Below are positions 5,145 to 6,658 of a stretch of DNA of 6,658 nucleotides, piece by piece; within the stretch, counting starts at the first letter, position 1, and the number at the start of each line of letters is the position of its first letter. The position numbers and the translations under genes are program-made. Location: contig CAJQOR010000416.1 of the NCBI GenBank assembly GCA_905479965.1, positions 1-6,658 of the forward strand, given 5' to 3'. A model generated the notes under the pieces. The model was given only the letters and a program-made list of their open reading frames with translations. It was not told the DNA's origin and did not search any database. This stretch comes from an uncultured Rhizobiaceae group bacterium. Its GTDB lineage: Bacteria > Pseudomonadota > Alphaproteobacteria > Rhizobiales > Rhizobiaceae.

Positions 5145-6658
5145 TTAATCTGCAGGTTCAATAGTTACAGCAGGATCAAGAAACGGCGAAATGCTATGCG
5201 GCAATATGATGTTGAAAACGGCACCGGGATTGTTGCCAACATAGAGCAATTTTCCACCTAAGTTACGCACGATCTCGCGGCTAATTGGAAGACCAAGGCC
5301 AGCGCTACCGGCGCCTTGTTCCGATGACAATTTTGCAAATTTCTGGAAAATAATCTCTGCATTTTCTGCTGAGATACCTTTGCCATTGTCAGTCATTTCA
5401 ATCTGAATTGTGTGCTCATAATGCTCAAGATTAAAACGAATAATCGGCTTTTCGGCAGCACTATGTTTAATCGCATTTGAAATAAGATTGATCAGAACTT
5501 GCGATAATCGATCAGCATCAGTTTCAATAACGAGATGCTTCAGAGCATCGGGGATCTCAATCTCAGCACCGGATTGTTCGCGCAACGTTTGTGTGGCGTT
5601 CATGGCGCGTTTTAAGATCTTATCAAATTTGGTGAAGGATAATTTCAGTTGAACCTTGCCATGTTCGAGAAAGCTTAGATCTAGGATCTCATCCAATAAA
5701 TACGTTAAGCGAATACTTTCATCATGAATAATGGACGAGAAATGCGATATCTGATCTTTGCCCATATGATCTTCATCACGCAGGATTTCGGCAAACGCGC
5801 GAATAGATGTCATGGGCGTACGTAGTTCGTGGCTCACTTGGCTTAAAAAGGCATCCTTTTGCTCACCCAATTCGCGTAGTTTGGCATTGGCTTGGCGTAA
5901 TTGTTCAGCCGTTTGCTCAATCTCTTTTGACTGGGTTTCAAGACGGGCGGAATATTCCATAATCTGAACTGTTTCATCAGCCACCTTGATAAGGTCTTCA
6001 ACAGATATCGCTTCACCACTGGCGATCTGACCAATCATTGCATGCGCGGTTGCTGCACCAACTGAACCGGAGAAATCACGCTCCAGATTGGTGATAAAAT
6101 CATTGGTTGGATCAGGCAGTTGGCCCGATAATTTACCCTGCGTGCGTGCTGCTTGACTGAACAGTTTTTGGGTCGTCTCATGTCCCAGAATACGCTGCGA
6201 TAAAATATGCAGTTCTTCCGATGTGGTCTGGCGCGATAATGTTGTGCTCGAAGCCGCTTGATCGAAGATATGAATATACTGGCTCGCCTGCACCTTCTCA
6301 ATGGGGCGCGGCACGCTAACCATCGATATCAATATGAAAACAATGCTATTGACGCCAAGTGACCAAACGGTTGCATGCACTAGTGGGTCTTCGATTGTAA
6401 CACCAAATAAAGTGCTTGGAATTAAGTGCTCAAACCCAAAAATGCCATTTTCTATGGCCGACTGACTAAGGATGAAATTACCTTCAAAGCTTGGTAAGAA
6501 AGATGTGTAGGCCCATAAAGTAAAGCCAGCCGTGATGCCCCAGATCGCACCTTTACGCGTCGAGCTTTGCCAAAAAAGACCGCCAATGAGAGCGGGAAGT
6601 ATCTGTGCAACACCCAAAAAGGCAATCAGGCCAATAGAAGCCAAGCCACCTGTGCCAG
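5145..6658 (-). CDS. SSF transporter-STAC-histidine kinase fusion sensor, CbrA-like (N-terminus outside window)
   Basis: The minus-strand frame stays open to the right edge, so this is the C-terminal 500 or so residues of a longer protein. The TTG at 6642-6644 is an internal Leu (GTGGLASIGL), not a start. Three hydrophobic segments (about 6635-6573, 6551-6492, 6365-6309) with AQILPALIGGLFW-STRKGA match the last helices of sodium/solute symporter (SLC5-like) domains. A STAC-like linker follows (about 6221-5940), then a coiled coil (about 5963-5859). The HisKA domain has SHELRTP with the phospho-acceptor His at 5829-5831. The ATPase domain has an N-box (INLISNAIKHS), G1 (DNGKGIS) and G2 (GLGLPIS). 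It is a membrane sensor kinase coupling solute binding or transport to phosphorylation of a response regulator, none of which is in view. No PAS domain separates STAC from the kinase, unlike Pseudomonas CbrA. The ligand is unknown. Confidence 0.9.
   Translation of the reverse strand, partial: GTGGLASIGLIAFLGVAQILPALIGGLFWQSSTRKGAIWGITAGFTLWAYTSFLPSFEGNFILSQSAIENGIFGFEHLIPSTLFGVTIEDPLVHATVWSLGVNSIVFILISMVSVPRPIEKVQASQYIHIFDQAASSTTLSRQTTSEELHILSQRILGHETTQKLFSQAARTQGKLSGQLPDPTNDFITNLERDFSGSVGAATAHAMIGQIASGEAISVEDLIKVADETVQIMEYSARLETQSKEIEQTAEQLRQANAKLRELGEQKDAFLSQVSHELRTPMTSIRAFAEILRDEDHMGKDQISHFSSIIHDESIRLTYLLDEILDLSFLEHGKVQLKLSFTKFDKILKRAMNATQTLREQSGAEIEIPDALKHLVIETDADRLSQVLINLISNAIKHSAAEKPIIRFNLEHYEHTIQIEMTDNGKGISAENAEIIFQKFAKLSSEQGAGSAGLGLPISREIVRNLGGKLLYVGNNPGAVFNIILPHSISPFLDPAVTIEPAD

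Noticed and set aside
6642..6644. TTG as the start codon of the sensor kinase
   Set aside because: The frame continues open to the window edge with GTGG before it, and starting here would cut a symporter domain within its helices; it is an internal leucine.

Overview
The window looks like ordinary chromosome from an alphaproteobacterium, most likely of the Hyphomicrobiales (Rhizobiales) or Rhodobacterales type with moderate to low GC. This rests on recalled family resemblance, not a search: the helicase matches the long DeaD/CsdA-like helicases of that group, and the sensor kinase has the SSF-STAC-histidine kinase layout common there. No transposase, integrase, phage gene, tRNA, rRNA or CRISPR array is visible.

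Left part (1-1503): the last 77 codons of a glycerol kinase (glpK) run rightwards into the window and converge on a small leftward DUF1330 gene. That gene is divergent from a rightward LysR-type regulator. The 86-bp divergent gap is the richest regulatory stretch seen: a 14-bp exact direct repeat with a 31-bp pitch, a 7-bp inverted repeat over the regulator's start region, and two TATAAT hexamers.

Middle (1504-2661): 101 bp after the regulator comes a complete YhdH/AcuI-family NADPH-dependent acryloyl-CoA reductase on the same strand. It ends at a strong, symmetrical intrinsic terminator that probably also serves the convergent helicase gene.

Right part (2662-6658): a leftward 775-residue DEAD-box RNA helicase has all catalytic motifs, a DbpA-like RNA-binding domain and a very long charged, glycine- and arginine-rich tail. 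The tail is partly encoded by 12-bp tandem DNA repeats. Upstream, a 155-bp gap holds a perfect 12-bp palindrome and a hairpin. Beyond it, also leftward and cut by the window edge, is a CbrA-like sensor: the end of a sodium/solute symporter domain, a STAC linker, a coiled coil and a complete histidine kinase core. No response regulator is in view.

The genes do not form one pathway. The most plausible functional unit is the LysR regulator with the divergent DUF1330 gene, and possibly the downstream acryloyl-CoA reductase. Glycerol kinase, helicase and sensor kinase are probably independent housekeeping or sensing genes. I found no convincing evidence of a new multi-gene system.
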